Positions 41,346 to 51,096 are shown, counted from the stretch's first letter. The stretch is DNA of 64,000 nt from Pseudomonas sp. IAC-BECa141 (GCF_020544405.1 NZ_CP065410.1:2666001-2730000); one strand, 5' to 3'. A program made the numbers and translations. Notes: generated from the letters alone by a model not told the origin.

Positions 41346-43391
41346 TTAAGATATTTGTCGTATCGTTTGGTCGTATTTGTCCTGTAGGTGTGATTCTTTG
41401 AAGGCTCCTTTAATCGCCTGTCGGAGAAATACCTCTAGGTCTTTTTGTGTGAGAACAACAATCATGCCTGATCTATTTCTATTTATAATGTTTGATATGT
41501 GGCGGTAGTAGTTTGCTCGCATGTCGTCGCCTCTGAATGCGATTATTCCGAATCTTCCAAATGTGTCGTTTAAGTAGTAGTTTATTTGATGAAAGTCATC
41601 GGCTTTGAGAACGTCGTAGTTTTTGCATTCCCATACTATTTGCGTAGAGCCATACTTCGTTCTAATGACCTCCCAAAACCCGTCAGGTGCTCTGTTGGAG
41701 ACTACCCAATCTCGTATCACGGTGCCCTCGAGATCTCTCTCTCGTGGCTGTACATTCGTAAGTGATCGAAAAAAGCAGAGCTTAATGATATTGCCAACGA
41801 TTTCTTCAAATTCCTTTGCTCCTGAAGGTCCTTTTGGAAGTGTTCTTAAGTTCTCAAGAGTTTCTTGAAGTGCTCCTTTGTATTCGTCGCGATTGAAAGC
41901 ATCTGGTAAATCTTCAAGAATTCCCTCGCTTTTTAGTTGCGTTTCATCTCTAAGGTTTTTTAGTAGCAGTGGCTGAAGGTTCAGAGCTTCGTGATATGTA
42001 GGGTGGATATAAAAGGTGGAGCTATTGTCGAAGGACGGCTTTGCATTGGAGTCCTTGCCCGACTCCTTGTATTCAACCTCTTTCTTGCGCCGTATTCCAA
42101 GGAAGCCTATTCCGTATAGGACTTCGACGAATCTAAATGGAGTTGTGTGATCGTAAAACCAAGTATTGCAGTATTTGTTAATTGACTCTGTAACAAGTAA
42201 TTTTTGTATAAAATCCTCGATTGCTACCAACGTGTACTCATTGCCTAGTCCGAAAAAATATTCCAATACTAAATTGATATTTGGGAAGTTCTCTGCATAT
42301 TCGTCTCCCAAGTCCTTTAGTCTGCTGGTGCTGTATCGCTTAGAAGCTACATCCATGTCAGAGTCTTTAACTTTCTGGTTTCCATGATTAATGGCTGAGT
42401 CGATTGCATAACTTGTCAGCATCAAGATGTCTCGTGGTCGATTTTGACAGAGATTCATGACTGAGTAAGCACTTGTTTTTAGGCCGTCGGGGTCGAAGAA
42501 ACATTCCCACGCTTCTCCTCCTAACTTTGGCTTGGTAGTGAAAGGTTTTACGAGTCTGCGTTCAACCAGTTCAGTTAACTTTTCGGGAGACCAATCCAGG
42601 AAAACCACAGATGTTTCTAGTCTTGAGAACTCATTGTCAAGTGAGCGAATCCGGTCATATATGTTTTCCCGAATGAATACATAAGGTTTTACATGCTTGG
42701 TTGCCGCAATCAATCTGACGGTGGCGTGCATTAGAGCCATCAAACAAATGATGGCGGAGTTTGAACCATCCCACGACTCGTCCAGGCGATCTATCAGGAG
42801 TACATAGTTTAGTGGTGCGGTTGCGGTTACCTGATTGATTTCGGTAAGTAAATTTTTGCTTCGGCTTATTTGCCTAAGCCATAACTTATCGTTGTCTTTT
42901 GTGTAGGCATCAAAGATTTCTTCGGTGACGTTAAGTACTCGTTGATCAAAGTCGCAGTCTTCGATTAAACCCCTTTCCCTTCGAATAGTGTCTGAAGCCT
43001 TATCGAAGCTAATTGCCCCCTGTGTCACCCATTCTTTAATGACTTCGTCAATCAATGCACGCTCCATTGAGTGCATCAATGATTTAAAAGGGCGCTGGCG
43101 CGTGTCTAGGAACTGTTCATGATCCAAAGGCAGTTTAAGAAGATCAAATATTTGAGGGACAATATTTAGCGTGCGAGAAAAGCGACGCTCAACCTCAAAT
43201 GTTATTGCAGTTTTTCCAGCTCCTCTACGACCAACAAAAAAACAATTTGAACTATCTTGGTTAAGCGCCGAAAGGGTCGCTGGTGTTGTTACGAATAGTT
43301 CGTGATCATTTCTGATAATGTCGTACTCAGCAAACGCTTGTCCTAGTTTTATTCTCTGCAGAGCGTCCTTCGGCAGTTGAATCTTCGACAT
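41346..43391 (-). CDS. P-loop ATPase (Sll1717-like) fused to a PD-(D/E)XK nuclease-like domain
   Basis: A 681-residue cytosolic protein. Walker A is 'VGRRGAGKT' (Gly54-Thr61); Walker B is 'YVLLIDRLDESW' (Asp201, Asp204-Glu205), fitting STAND/AAA-like ATPases of the Sll1717 type. Residues about 210-430 are helical, with 'QNRPRDILMLTSYA' as a probable sensor region. The C-terminal ~150 residues carry 'FEEIVGNIIKLCFF', 'VIRDWVVSNR' (Asp561) and 'QIVWECKNYD' (Glu588-x-Lys590), the pattern of restriction-endonuclease folds. ATPase plus nuclease in an AT-rich island suggests a nucleic-acid-targeting, possibly anti-phage, system; this is inference. ATG 43391 is the start of homology-like sequence. 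Confidence 0.75.
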   Translation of the reverse strand: MSKIQLPKDALQRIKLGQAFAEYDIIRNDHELFVTTPATLSALNQDSSNCFFVGRRGAGKTAITFEVERRFSRTLNIVPQIFDLLKLPLDHEQFLDTRQRPFKSLMHSMERALIDEVIKEWVTQGAISFDKASDTIRRERGLIEDCDFDQRVLNVTEEIFDAYTKDNDKLWLRQISRSKNLLTEINQVTATAPLNYVLLIDRLDESWDGSNSAIICLMALMHATVRLIAATKHVKPYVFIRENIYDRIRSLDNEFSRLETSVVFLDWSPEKLTELVERRLVKPFTTKPKLGGEAWECFFDPDGLKTSAYSVMNLCQNRPRDILMLTSYAIDSAINHGNQKVKDSDMDVASKRYSTSRLKDLGDEYAENFPNINLVLEYFFGLGNEYTLVAIEDFIQKLLVTESINKYCNTWFYDHTTPFRFVEVLYGIGFLGIRRKKEVEYKESGKDSNAKPSFDNSSTFYIHPTYHEALNLQPLLLKNLRDETQLKSEGILEDLPDAFNRDEYKGALQETLENLRTLPKGPSGAKEFEEIVGNIIKLCFFRSLTNVQPRERDLEGTVIRDWVVSNRAPDGFWEVIRTKYGSTQIVWECKNYDVLKADDFHQINYYLNDTFGRFGIIAFRGDDMRANYYRHISNIINRNRSGMIVVLTQKDLEVFLRQAIKGAFKESHLQDKYDQTIRQIS

Positions 43392-43578
43392 TGTCGCTAT
43401 CCTTTCGGGCTGCACGCATTGGTGGCATGGGGCCATAAACAGGCTAGCTTCGATTCTGAAAGCGTCAATTTACGATATGGTGCGGGAGAAAGGTTTGGCG
43501 GTGAACCTCAATTTTTATGAGGGGTTTTCTTCACCTACTGGTTAGAACGTTCGATTCCGGTATTTTTCTGAAAGCTAC

Positions 43579-44344
43579 CTAAGCCTTAACCCACCTCTGC
43601 CGACCCCAACCACTCAACCAATCCACCCCCCACACCAAAATCAGCATAGCCAAAATCACCGTCCCCGCCTGAGCCTCCTGAAACAAACTCAAGCTCACAT
43701 ACAACATCTGCCCCAACCCCCAGCCCCGACAAACCCCAGCACGCTGGCCATCCGAATATTGTTCTCCCACCGATACAAACAATACGCCAGCAACTGCGGC
43801 GCCAGGTTCGGCAGCGTGCCGTAGCAGAACGCCAAAACTGGATTCCCCCCTGCAACCGAATCGCATCCGCCGGTTCCGGCGGCGTGTTCTCCAGCGCTTC
43901 AGCAAACAGCCGCCCCAACACGCCCGTGGTGTGCAGGGCCAAGGCGAGTGTCCCGGCATTCGGCCCAAGCCCAGCCGCAAGCACCATCAACGCAGCCCAC
44001 ACCAGTTCCGGAATCGCGCGCAGGGCATTGAGCAACAGGCGCGCAGCACTCTGAAAAAACCAGCCAAACCGGCCAGCGGCAGGGAGCGCCAATAACAGGC
44101 CCAACACGGCAGCGAGGAGGGTGCCAAGCGCAGACATAGCCAGCGTCTCCATCGACCCGCGCAGAATGGCCGTCAGGTAGTCAGCGCTGAGGTCGGGGCT
44201 AAGGAAGCGCGCCACATACAAGCCCATCTGCTTCAGGCTGTTGGGGCTGCCAAGTTCTTCAAGGTCGAGGCCCAAATAGGCAAACGAGGCAATGACGGCC
44301 GCGACAATGGCGAGGATCAGTGCCGTGTTGATCAGGCGTTTCAT
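43579..44344 (-). pseudogene. PhnE-like ABC permease 2, two frameshifts
   Basis: The permease starts at ATG 44344 ([14 protein letters not shown]) and reads normally through 'ALRAIPELVWAALMVLAAGLGPNAGT' to 'AIRLQGG'. One base is missing in a run of six C (plus strand about 43846-43851). The correct sense then continues in a second frame (PVLAFCYGTLPNLAPQ ... YRWENNIRMASVLGFVGA) until a second missing base in a run of five C (about 43717-43721), after which 'GLGQMLYVSLSLFQEAQ' ends at 43579. Two added bases would restore a normal ~255-residue protein. Its start overlaps permease 1 (ATGA). Confidence 0.85.
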
Positions 44345-45168
44345 GTCAGCCTCCAGCGCAGCAGGCGGCTGAGTTGGTCGGCGCCGAGGACGAGGAGGAG
44401 GAAGGTCAGGAGCATGCTGGCGACTTCGCCGCCGGCGAACATGCGGATCGACAGGTCGATCTGTTGGCCGAGGCCGCCGGCGCCGACGAAGCCCATGACC
44501 ACCGAGGCGCGGATGGCGCATTCCCAGCGGTAGACGGTGTAGGAGAGCAGTTCCGCGGCGACGTTGGGCAGTACGCCGTAGGCGAAACTGGCGAGGCGGC
44601 CGCTGCCGGCCTGGAGCAGGGCGTGGGCCGGGCGTTGGTCGGTGGATTCGAAGATTTCAGCGTAGACCTTGCCGAGCATGCCGCTGTAGGTGATGGCGAT
44701 GGCCAGCACGCCCGCCGCCGGGCCGAGGCCGACGGCGCGCACGAACAGCAGCGCCCAGACGATTTCCGGCACGCTGCGCAGGAAGATCAGCAGCCCGCGC
44801 ACCGGCCAGCGCAGCAGTCGGCCCAACAGGCTCGGGCGGCCGCTGCGGGAGGCGGCGGTCAGTGACAAAGCGCGGCTGGCGAGCAGGCTGGCCGGCACTG
44901 CCAACAACAGAGCCAGGGCCATGCCGGCGGTGGCGATGGCCAGGGTTTGCAGGGTGGCTTTGAGCAGTATCTGCAGGAACGCTTCGTCGTGTGCCGGCGG
45001 CCAGAACATCGACACGAAGCGGCCCATTTCACTCTGGCTGTCAGCATGAAACAGCACGCCCAGATCCAGTTCGCTGAGCTGGATGCCGGGCCACAGCAAG
45101 GCAATCGCCAGCACGGTCAGCAGCAGCCGTGGCAGCGCGGCGGGGTCGCGGGTGTCGGCGCTCAGCAT
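44341..45168 (-). CDS. PhnE-like ABC transporter permease 1
   Basis: A 275-residue inner-membrane permease of the phosphonate/phosphite type with about six helices. '[42 protein letters not shown]' is the conserved PhnE region, and '[12 protein letters not shown]' is the C-terminal family motif. It overlaps the ATPase gene by 7 bases and permease 2 by 4. Together they form a four-gene importer operon (binding protein, ATPase, two permeases). Confidence 0.88.
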   Translation of the reverse strand: MLSADTRDPAALPRLLLTVLAIALLWPGIQLSELDLGVLFHADSQSEMGRFVSMFWPPAHDEAFLQILLKATLQTLAIATAGMALALLLAVPASLLASRALSLTAASRSGRPSLLGRLLRWPVRGLLIFLRSVPEIVWALLFVRAVGLGPAAGVLAIAITYSGMLGKVYAEIFESTDQRPAHALLQAGSGRLASFAYGVLPNVAAELLSYTVYRWECAIRASVVMGFVGAGGLGQQIDLSIRMFAGGEVASMLLTFLLLVLGADQLSRLLRWRLT

Positions 45169-45959
45169 CGCGGAATCTGCACAATCAGTGGGGTGACGGC
45201 CGGCGCCGGGGATTGCAATTGTTCATTGGCGTAGAGGGTGTCGAGCATGTCGCGGCTGACCTGCGCGGACGGGCAGTCGAACAGGATCTGCCCCTCGCGC
45301 AGACCGACGACGCGCGGGAAGTGCGACAGCGCCAGCTCCACTGCGTGCAGGCTCGCCACCAGCGTCACGTTATGTTCCTGGGCATGGCGCGACAGAATCG
45401 ACAGCGTGTGTCCGGCCAGCACCGGGTCCATCGCCGAGACCGGTTCGTCGGCCAGCAATACCTCCGGCGCCTGATACAAAACGCGAGCAATGCCGACCCG
45501 CTGCAATTGCCCGCCGGACAGTTGCTGGCACTGGCTGAAGAGTTTGTCGGCCAGATCCAGCCGCGCCAGTGCGGCGCGGGCGCCGGGCACGTCGAGCGGA
45601 TGCAGCAGATTGATCAGGCTTTTGCCCAGGCTCCATTGCCCGAGTTTGCCGGCCAGCACCGCCGTGACCACCCGTTGCCGGGGCGGCAGGGGCGGCGCCT
45701 GATGCACCAGACCGATACGGGCGCGCAGGCGTTGCCGCCCACGGGCGGACAAACGCCAGGCGCGCTCGCCCAGCACTTCGATGTCGCCGCTGCTGGGCCG
45801 AATGGCGGTCGCCAGCAGATTCAGCAGGCTGGATTTGCCGGCGCCGGACGGGCCGATGATCGCCACCTGCTCGCCGGCATCAATTTGCAGATCCACACCG
45901 CGCAGCGCTGCGACGCCATTGGTGTGGTGCAAAAAAGCGTGTTTGAGACGCAGCGTCAT
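45162..45959 (-). CDS. PhnC-like ABC transporter ATP-binding protein
   Basis: A 265-residue ABC ATPase: Walker A '[16 protein letters not shown]', signature '[15 protein letters not shown]', Walker B '[14 protein letters not shown]', and the H-loop in '[11 protein letters not shown]'. The '[25 protein letters not shown]' stretch resembles PhnC. It starts four bases before the end of the binding-protein gene (ATGA). Confidence 0.88.
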   Translation of the reverse strand: MTLRLKHAFLHHTNGVAALRGVDLQIDAGEQVAIIGPSGAGKSSLLNLLATAIRPSSGDIEVLGERAWRLSARGRQRLRARIGLVHQAPPLPPRQRVVTAVLAGKLGQWSLGKSLINLLHPLDVPGARAALARLDLADKLFSQCQQLSGGQLQRVGIARVLYQAPEVLLADEPVSAMDPVLAGHTLSILSRHAQEHNVTLVASLHAVELALSHFPRVVGLREGQILFDCPSAQVSRDMLDTLYANEQLQSPAPAVTPLIVQIPRC

Positions 45960-46810
45960 TTCAGCAAGTCGGCGGCGCGGGCGGCTTCCTCGATGCCTTT
46001 GTAGTTGTCCGGGCTGGTTTCAATGAAACGGCTGGCGGCTTGCAGGTCGAGGATTTTCTTGTGCTCGGGGTTGGCCGGGTCGAGGTCGAGGAAGGCTTTT
46101 TTGATCTTCGCCGCCAACGCCGGGTCGAGGGTGCCGCGCACGGTCCAGTTGTAATCGAAGTAGGCCGGGGTGGTGGCGAAGACCTTGACCTTGTTGGTGT
46201 CGACCTTGCCGGCGTCCACCAGTTTTTGCCAGACGCTGGCGTTCAGCACACCGGCGTCGACCTTGCCGGCCTGCACCCAGGCGACGGTGGCGTCGTGGGC
46301 GCCGGAGTAGCCGACGCGGCTGAAATAGGTTTCCGGTTTGATGCCGTCCTTGAGCATGAAGTAGCGCGGCATCAGGCTGCCGGAGGTGGACGACACGGAG
46401 CCGAAGGCGAAGGTCTTGCCCTTGAGGTCGGCGAGGCTTTTGACGTTCGGGTCGGCGGTGATGAATTTGCTGGTGAACTGCGCGTCCTGTTCGCGCTGCA
46501 CCAACGGAATCACTTTGGGATCACTTTTCAGTTGCGCCTGGACGAAGGTGAAACCGCCGAGCCACGCCATGTCGAGGCGGTTGGTGGCCAGGGCTTCAAC
46601 CACTGCCGGGTAGTCGGCCACCGGCACAAACTCGACGTCCATCCCCAGCTTCTGCTTGAGATAAGCACCCAGCGGTTCGAACTTGCGCAGCAGTTCGGTC
46701 GGGGCTTCATCGGGGATTGCGCTGACCTTCAACACGTCGGCGGCTTGCGCCAGCACGGCGGTAAAGGACAGGGCCAGACCTGCGGTCAGTGCCAGGGTTC
46801 GCTTGAGCAT
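45956..46810 (-). CDS. PhnD-like periplasmic binding protein (putative selenate/oxyanion transporter)
   Basis: A 284-residue binding protein with signal peptide ([18 protein letters not shown]). '[43 protein letters not shown]' and '[18 protein letters not shown]' follow the PhnD/PtxB layout, including the Ser-Thr-Ser-Gly anion-binding loop. As I recall, close Pseudomonas relatives are annotated as a putative selenate ABC transporter; I cannot verify the substrate, and phosphite or phosphonate remain possible. First gene of the operon; a REPIN lies upstream. Confidence 0.85.
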   Translation of the reverse strand: MLKRTLALTAGLALSFTAVLAQAADVLKVSAIPDEAPTELLRKFEPLGAYLKQKLGMDVEFVPVADYPAVVEALATNRLDMAWLGGFTFVQAQLKSDPKVIPLVQREQDAQFTSKFITADPNVKSLADLKGKTFAFGSVSSTSGSLMPRYFMLKDGIKPETYFSRVGYSGAHDATVAWVQAGKVDAGVLNASVWQKLVDAGKVDTNKVKVFATTPAYFDYNWTVRGTLDPALAAKIKKAFLDLDPANPEHKKILDLQAASRFIETSPDNYKGIEEAARAADLLK

Positions 46811-46945
46811 GGAATTCTCCGTTTCGTGGGCTTCAGGAACGATGCGCCGACTGGGGCAAAGGTCATCGTGTGCACCGTCAGGTTAGCCGAAACGGGGGAC
46901 TTGTTGGGGATGTCCATGAGTGTGCAGTGTTTGAACCATCGCCTT

Positions 46946-47005
46946 CGCGAGCAGGCTCGGTCCCACAGGAGTACGCGTTTAAGTGTAGGACCGAGCCTGC
47001 TCACG
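46946..47005. repeat. REPIN (paired inverted REP sequences)
   Basis: CGCGAGCAGGCTCGGTCCCACA (46946-46967) is mirrored by TGTAGGACCGAGCCTGCTCACG (46984-47005). The GAGCAGGCTCG core and 16-base spacer are the usual Pseudomonas REP-doublet layout, lying between two minus-strand transcription units. Confidence 0.88.
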
Positions 47006-47056
47006 ATGACGTCAGCCCGGGCAAACCCCGACCAGTGTCGGGCCCGGAACCGGCAA

Positions 47057-47896
47057 TCACTTCAACCGTTCAACAAGCGTCTTGCCGACACCCAGTGCAG
47101 ACGCCGGGTTTTGCCCGGTTATCAGTTCACGATCAACCACCACATGACTGGCCCACGCCGAAGTGTTGCTGCTGAATACACCGCCGGCTTTTTCCAGCGC
47201 GGTCTGCGGGTAGAACTTCATCGTGCCGCCGTTCAGCAGTCCTTTGGCGATCTCTTCTTCCTGATTGCTGATGACCGTGAACTTATAGCCGGCATACGTC
47301 CAGTCGTTCGCCGCTGTGGCTTTGCCGGTTTCCAGTTGCCGGGTGAATGCGGTCGGATTCGTCAGGGTCGACAGCAGCGCAATCGGGCCGTGGCAAACCA
47401 GCGCGGTGGTTTTGCCTTTTTGATGGAAGTCGTTCAGCAGTTTGCCCAGCGCCTGGCTGTGCAACAGATCCTGCATCGGTGCGTGGCCACCCGGAATGTA
47501 GACGGCATCGAAATGGTCGTATCCGACTTGCTCGACCCGCGAGAGGCTGATGACCGGCGACTCGCCGGGCGAGGTGATCTTCAGTTGGTCCAGTAGCGCT
47601 TTGTGGGTCTGCAGGGCCGCGACGTCATTGTTGAAATACATCTTGTCGTCGGAGGACCGGTCCAGCGTCGGCGCCTTGCCGGTCGGGGTGGCGAAGGTCA
47701 CGGTGTGGCCCGCATCGAGCAACAGTTTGACCGGTTGCATCAGTTCGTTGAGGTAGAAACCGGTGCTGAATACCTTGCCGTCTTTCAGATCGAGATGGTC
47801 GGAATCCGACAGCACCACCAGCACATTGGCGGCTTGGGCGTTCAACGCGGCAACGGAGAGAGACAAGGCGAAAGCAAGACGAGTGAATGAGCGCAT
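47057..47896 (-). CDS. Exported DJ-1/PfpI family protein
   Basis: A 279-residue protein with a signal peptide (RLAFALSLSVAALNAQA) and a DJ-1/PfpI domain of the HchA/GATase1-like type: 'FSTGFYLNELMQPVKLLLDAGH', 'DAVYIPGGHAPMQDL' (acidic partner region) and the nucleophile Cys in 'TTALVCHGPIALL'. The C-terminal part (GVFSSNTSAWASHVVVDRELITGQNPAS) is typical of glyoxalase-III-like proteins. Periplasmic location is unusual for the family. It is divergent from the LysR gene at 47998. Confidence 0.85.
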   Translation of the reverse strand: MRSFTRLAFALSLSVAALNAQAANVLVVLSDSDHLDLKDGKVFSTGFYLNELMQPVKLLLDAGHTVTFATPTGKAPTLDRSSDDKMYFNNDVAALQTHKALLDQLKITSPGESPVISLSRVEQVGYDHFDAVYIPGGHAPMQDLLHSQALGKLLNDFHQKGKTTALVCHGPIALLSTLTNPTAFTRQLETGKATAANDWTYAGYKFTVISNQEEEIAKGLLNGGTMKFYPQTALEKAGGVFSSNTSAWASHVVVDRELITGQNPASALGVGKTLVERLK

Positions 47897-47997
47897 GGCG
47901 ATTCCAGAACGTGAAGGAAAGTGCGGCTCACTGTATTGATGCTCATGGCGGCGATAAACTCTCGCCACAGCAAAGCATTTGTTCTCTGGAGATCAAG

Positions 47998-48924
47998 ATG
48001 AGCCGCCGATTCGATTATCTGGCTGACGTCGAAGTGTTCGTTACGGTGGTGGAAAAGGGTTCGCTTAGCGCCGGTGCGGTGTTTCTCGCAACCACGCCGT
48101 CGGTGGTCAGCCGGGCGATTTCGCGACTTGAAGCGCGTCTGGGGGTGCAGTTGCTGCGGCGCACTACGCGGCGCTTGAGCCTGACCGATGCCGGTGTGTT
48201 GTATCTGGAACAATCGCGAGCCGCATTCGGCCTGATCGATGATGCGGAGCGCACGATCCAGGGACAGGACGGTGAACTCAGTGGCCGTGTGCGCCTGAGC
48301 GTGCCGACCACTTACGGTCACTATCGTTTGCCGGCCATGCTTGCCCGATTCACCCGGCAATATCCGCAAGTGCGCGTTGAGTTGAGTATCAGCAATCGCA
48401 ACGTCGATCTGGTGGCCGAAGGGTACGACCTGGCTATTCGGTTGGGCGCGCTGCCGGACAGCGGATTGATCGGGCGCAAGCTGGAAGATGCGCGTTTGTG
48501 TGTGGTTGCCGCGCCGGATTATCTGCAACGGGCCGGGACGCCGCAAAGTGTCGACGATCTGCAGCGGCATGCGTGCCTGCCGTTCGTGATGCCCAGCACC
48601 GGCCGCGTCGGGCCGTGGCTGTTTCGTGAGCAGGACGCAGATCGCGAATGGCTGCCCAGCGCCAATATCCAGGTGTCCGACGATGTATTGGGGATTGTGT
48701 CGCTGGCGGAACAGGGGCTGGGCATCTGCCAGACCTACGACTTCATCGTCCGCGAGCGGATCGAAAGCGGGCGGCTGGTGCGATTGCTTGAACAGTCGGG
48801 CGGGCGCTCCCGACCGTTCTCGGTGATCTACCCGCCACATCGGCAGCTGTCGGCATCGGCGCGGGCGCTGATTGATTGTCTGACCCGGGAGGTCAGTCAA
48901 GGCGCAAGGGAAGGCCTCGACTGA
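47998..48924 (+). CDS. LysR family transcriptional regulator
   Basis: A 308-residue LysR regulator: HTH in 'GSLSAGAVFLATTPSVVSRAISRLEARLGVQLLRR', then a substrate-binding domain ('GRVRLSVPTTYGHYRLPAMLARF'). GGAG precedes ATG 47998. It lies 101 bases from the divergent DJ-1/PfpI gene, the likely target, and is convergent with the MDR dehydrogenase gene. Confidence 0.9.
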   Translation: MSRRFDYLADVEVFVTVVEKGSLSAGAVFLATTPSVVSRAISRLEARLGVQLLRRTTRRLSLTDAGVLYLEQSRAAFGLIDDAERTIQGQDGELSGRVRLSVPTTYGHYRLPAMLARFTRQYPQVRVELSISNRNVDLVAEGYDLAIRLGALPDSGLIGRKLEDARLCVVAAPDYLQRAGTPQSVDDLQRHACLPFVMPSTGRVGPWLFREQDADREWLPSANIQVSDDVLGIVSLAEQGLGICQTYDFIVRERIESGRLVRLLEQSGGRSRPFSVIYPPHRQLSASARALIDCLTREVSQGAREGLD

Positions 48925-48930
48925 CGCGCC

Positions 48931-49923
48931 TCAAACGGCGGGCAGGCGCGCCACCCATTTCCCGCCACCGGCGCCGTCCTTCAAGGCGCGCAGAGCCTGG
49001 GGCAGTTCGCGGAAGTCGAACGTTTGCAGCGCCGGGCCGATCAGGCTGCCGTCGAGCAGGGCTTGCAGCAGCTGTTCGCCGTTGCGGCGCAGCGTCTGGC
49101 GATCCTGCAGGCTGGCGTGGGTGTGGTAGCTGTTCAACGCCACTTCGTGCAGCGAAATCGCAGAGCTGAACGCCGGAACCGGCGCGGTTTCCTGACGATC
49201 CTGGATGCACACCAGATGACCGTTGTAGCCCAGCATGCCGGCCATTTCCGCTGCGTGAGCGCCGCTGACCGTGTCGAACACGGCGTGCAAACGGCGTTCG
49301 CCGAGGCTGGCGGTGAGTGCGGTTTTCCAGTCCGGTTCGCGGTAATCGAATACGCCGACCGCCCCCAAGGATTTGAGTTTTGCATGATGCGCGCCGGACG
49401 CGGTCGCCCAGACCCGCCAGCCGCGTTGCACTGCCAGTTGCACCAGCAGCAGACCAACTGCGCCGCCGGCGCCGATCACCAGCACATCAGCGGCCTCGCC
49501 GGCAGGGACTTTTTCCACGGCTTGCCACGCGGTCAAACCGGGGCAGGGCAGTGATGCGGCAGCCGCATCATCGAGCGCAGCGGGCACCGACAGCACGGTG
49601 GCGGCGTCCAGCAGGCAGTACTCGCCGAAGCTGCCATCGCTCGCCAATGATTGGTGATACGCCACGCGACTGCCGGGTTGCAGCGTCACGCCGGCGCCGG
49701 CCGCGACCACTACGCCCATGCCGTCGACACCCGGCACACGCCCGGTGCTCCATGCGGGATGGCCCCACTCGATGATTTTCCAGTCCACCGGGTTCAGGGC
49801 GATGGCGCGATTGGCCACCAGCACCTGGCCGGGGCCGGGTTGCACGAGGGGTTTGCGGGTCAGTGTCAGGCCATCCAACCCTTGGCCGGACGTCCAGGCC
49901 CAGGCTGCGTAATCGGTTTGCAT
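48931..49923 (-). CDS. Zinc-type/quinone oxidoreductase (MDR family)
   Basis: A 330-residue medium-chain dehydrogenase/reductase: GroES-like N-terminus ('NRAIALNPVDWKIIEWG', 'VPGVDGMGVVVAAGAGV'), then a Rossmann domain ('DVLVIGAGGAVGLLLVQLA'). No zinc-binding Cys cluster is visible, so it belongs to the zinc-free quinone oxidoreductase-like group. ATG 49923 begins the MDR domain. Followed upstream by a LysR gene on the same strand. Confidence 0.87.
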   Translation of the reverse strand: MQTDYAAWAWTSGQGLDGLTLTRKPLVQPGPGQVLVANRAIALNPVDWKIIEWGHPAWSTGRVPGVDGMGVVVAAGAGVTLQPGSRVAYHQSLASDGSFGEYCLLDAATVLSVPAALDDAAAASLPCPGLTAWQAVEKVPAGEAADVLVIGAGGAVGLLLVQLAVQRGWRVWATASGAHHAKLKSLGAVGVFDYREPDWKTALTASLGERRLHAVFDTVSGAHAAEMAGMLGYNGHLVCIQDRQETAPVPAFSSAISLHEVALNSYHTHASLQDRQTLRRNGEQLLQALLDGSLIGPALQTFDFRELPQALRALKDGAGGGKWVARLPAV

Positions 49924-50036
49924 TGTGCGGTTCCCATGATTTCGATGGCCGTCAGTATCCCGGTCTGCGGACATGAGAAGAACCGGCCCTGGGTCAAAGG
50001 TGTTTTGCGTAAAAATCAGCAATGCGCCGCAACGCC

Positions 50037-50933
50037 TTAATCAACCTGCGCAAATCGCTCCACCAGCCAATCGATAAACACCCGCACCCGATTGCTCAAA
50101 TGCCGGTTCGGCGGGTAGAGCACATGAAACGGATACGCCGACGGCCGCCAGTCCTCGAGGATCGGCACCAGTTCGCCACGCTCGATCGCCGTCCTCACCG
50201 TGTAGCTGAAGGTGTGGATGATCCCAAGTCCGGCGAGGCCGGCCGCCAGGTGCGCGTTGCTCTCGTTGACGCTGATCAGGCCTTTGCCTTCGATTTGATG
50301 GCGTTCGCCGTTGCGCTGGAAGTTCGACGGCAGGATGCGCCCGGTGGAGGCCGAGCGATAGGCGATCAATTGATGGCTGGCCAGTTCGAGCGGGTGGCTC
50401 GGGGTGCCGTGGCGTTGCAAATAATCGGGCGTGGCGCAGGTGGTCCAGGACACTTCGCCGAGGCGGCGCACGGCCAGGGTTTGTTCGGTCAGAGGGCCGC
50501 CGCGAATCACGCAGTCGACGCGTTCGCTGATCAGGTCCACCGGGCGATCGCTGACACCCAGATCAATCTGGATGTCCGGATAGCGTTCGAAGAATTTCGG
50601 CAGTTCGGGGATCACCAGCATCGTCGCGGTCGAGCCACCGATGTCCACGCGGATCTTGCCGCGCGGCAGGCCTTGCGCCTGGCTGAAACCCTGATCGATG
50701 TCGTCCAGTTGATGCAGCAGTTGTTGGGTCAGTTGGTAATAGGAAGCGCCGTCGGCCGTGACGGTGAGGCGGCGGGTGGTGCGTTGCAGCAGGCGCACGC
50801 CGAGGTGGTTTTCCAGTTGGCCGATCAGTTTGCTGACCGTGGTTTTCGGCAGGTTCAGCGAGTCGGCGGCTTTGGTGAACGAACCGCTTTCCACGACGCG
50901 GGCGAAGGTGCGGATCGCCATTAACTGATTCAT
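50037..50933 (-). CDS. LysR family transcriptional regulator
   Basis: A 298-residue LysR regulator: 'MAIRTFARVVESGSFTKAADSLNLPKTTVSKLIGQLENHLGVRLLQRTTRR' begins with the HTH; the effector domain follows ('GKIRVDIGGSTATMLVIPELPKF'). ATG 50933 aligns with the HTH start. It is divergent from an SDR gene (51097), with 163 bases between, which is the common arrangement of a LysR regulator and its target. Confidence 0.88.
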   Translation of the reverse strand: MNQLMAIRTFARVVESGSFTKAADSLNLPKTTVSKLIGQLENHLGVRLLQRTTRRLTVTADGASYYQLTQQLLHQLDDIDQGFSQAQGLPRGKIRVDIGGSTATMLVIPELPKFFERYPDIQIDLGVSDRPVDLISERVDCVIRGGPLTEQTLAVRRLGEVSWTTCATPDYLQRHGTPSHPLELASHQLIAYRSASTGRILPSNFQRNGERHQIEGKGLISVNESNAHLAAGLAGLGIIHTFSYTVRTAIERGELVPILEDWRPSAYPFHVLYPPNRHLSNRVRVFIDWLVERFAQVD

Positions 50934-51096
50934 CGGTTCGGGCTCAGTGGTGTAGATGCGCTGAGTATTGTGCATGTCTGTGTACAAACAAAACCGATTT
51001 GGCGGATTTTTCAATTCAATCGATCAGCCTAAAGTCGCTTCCAACGGCTCACCTAAGACCCGTCACCTACCTCGAAACGGTTACTGGAGATTCATC

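Noticed and set aside
43500-43530. Hairpin CCTCA/TGAGG followed by GGTTTT, considered as a terminator
   Set aside because: The stem is only 5 bp, and no plus-strand gene ends here; support is too weak to list.
46040-47596. 518-residue ORF on the plus strand
   Set aside because: It crosses the PhnD-like gene, a REPIN and the DJ-1/PfpI gene in antisense, which no real gene would do.
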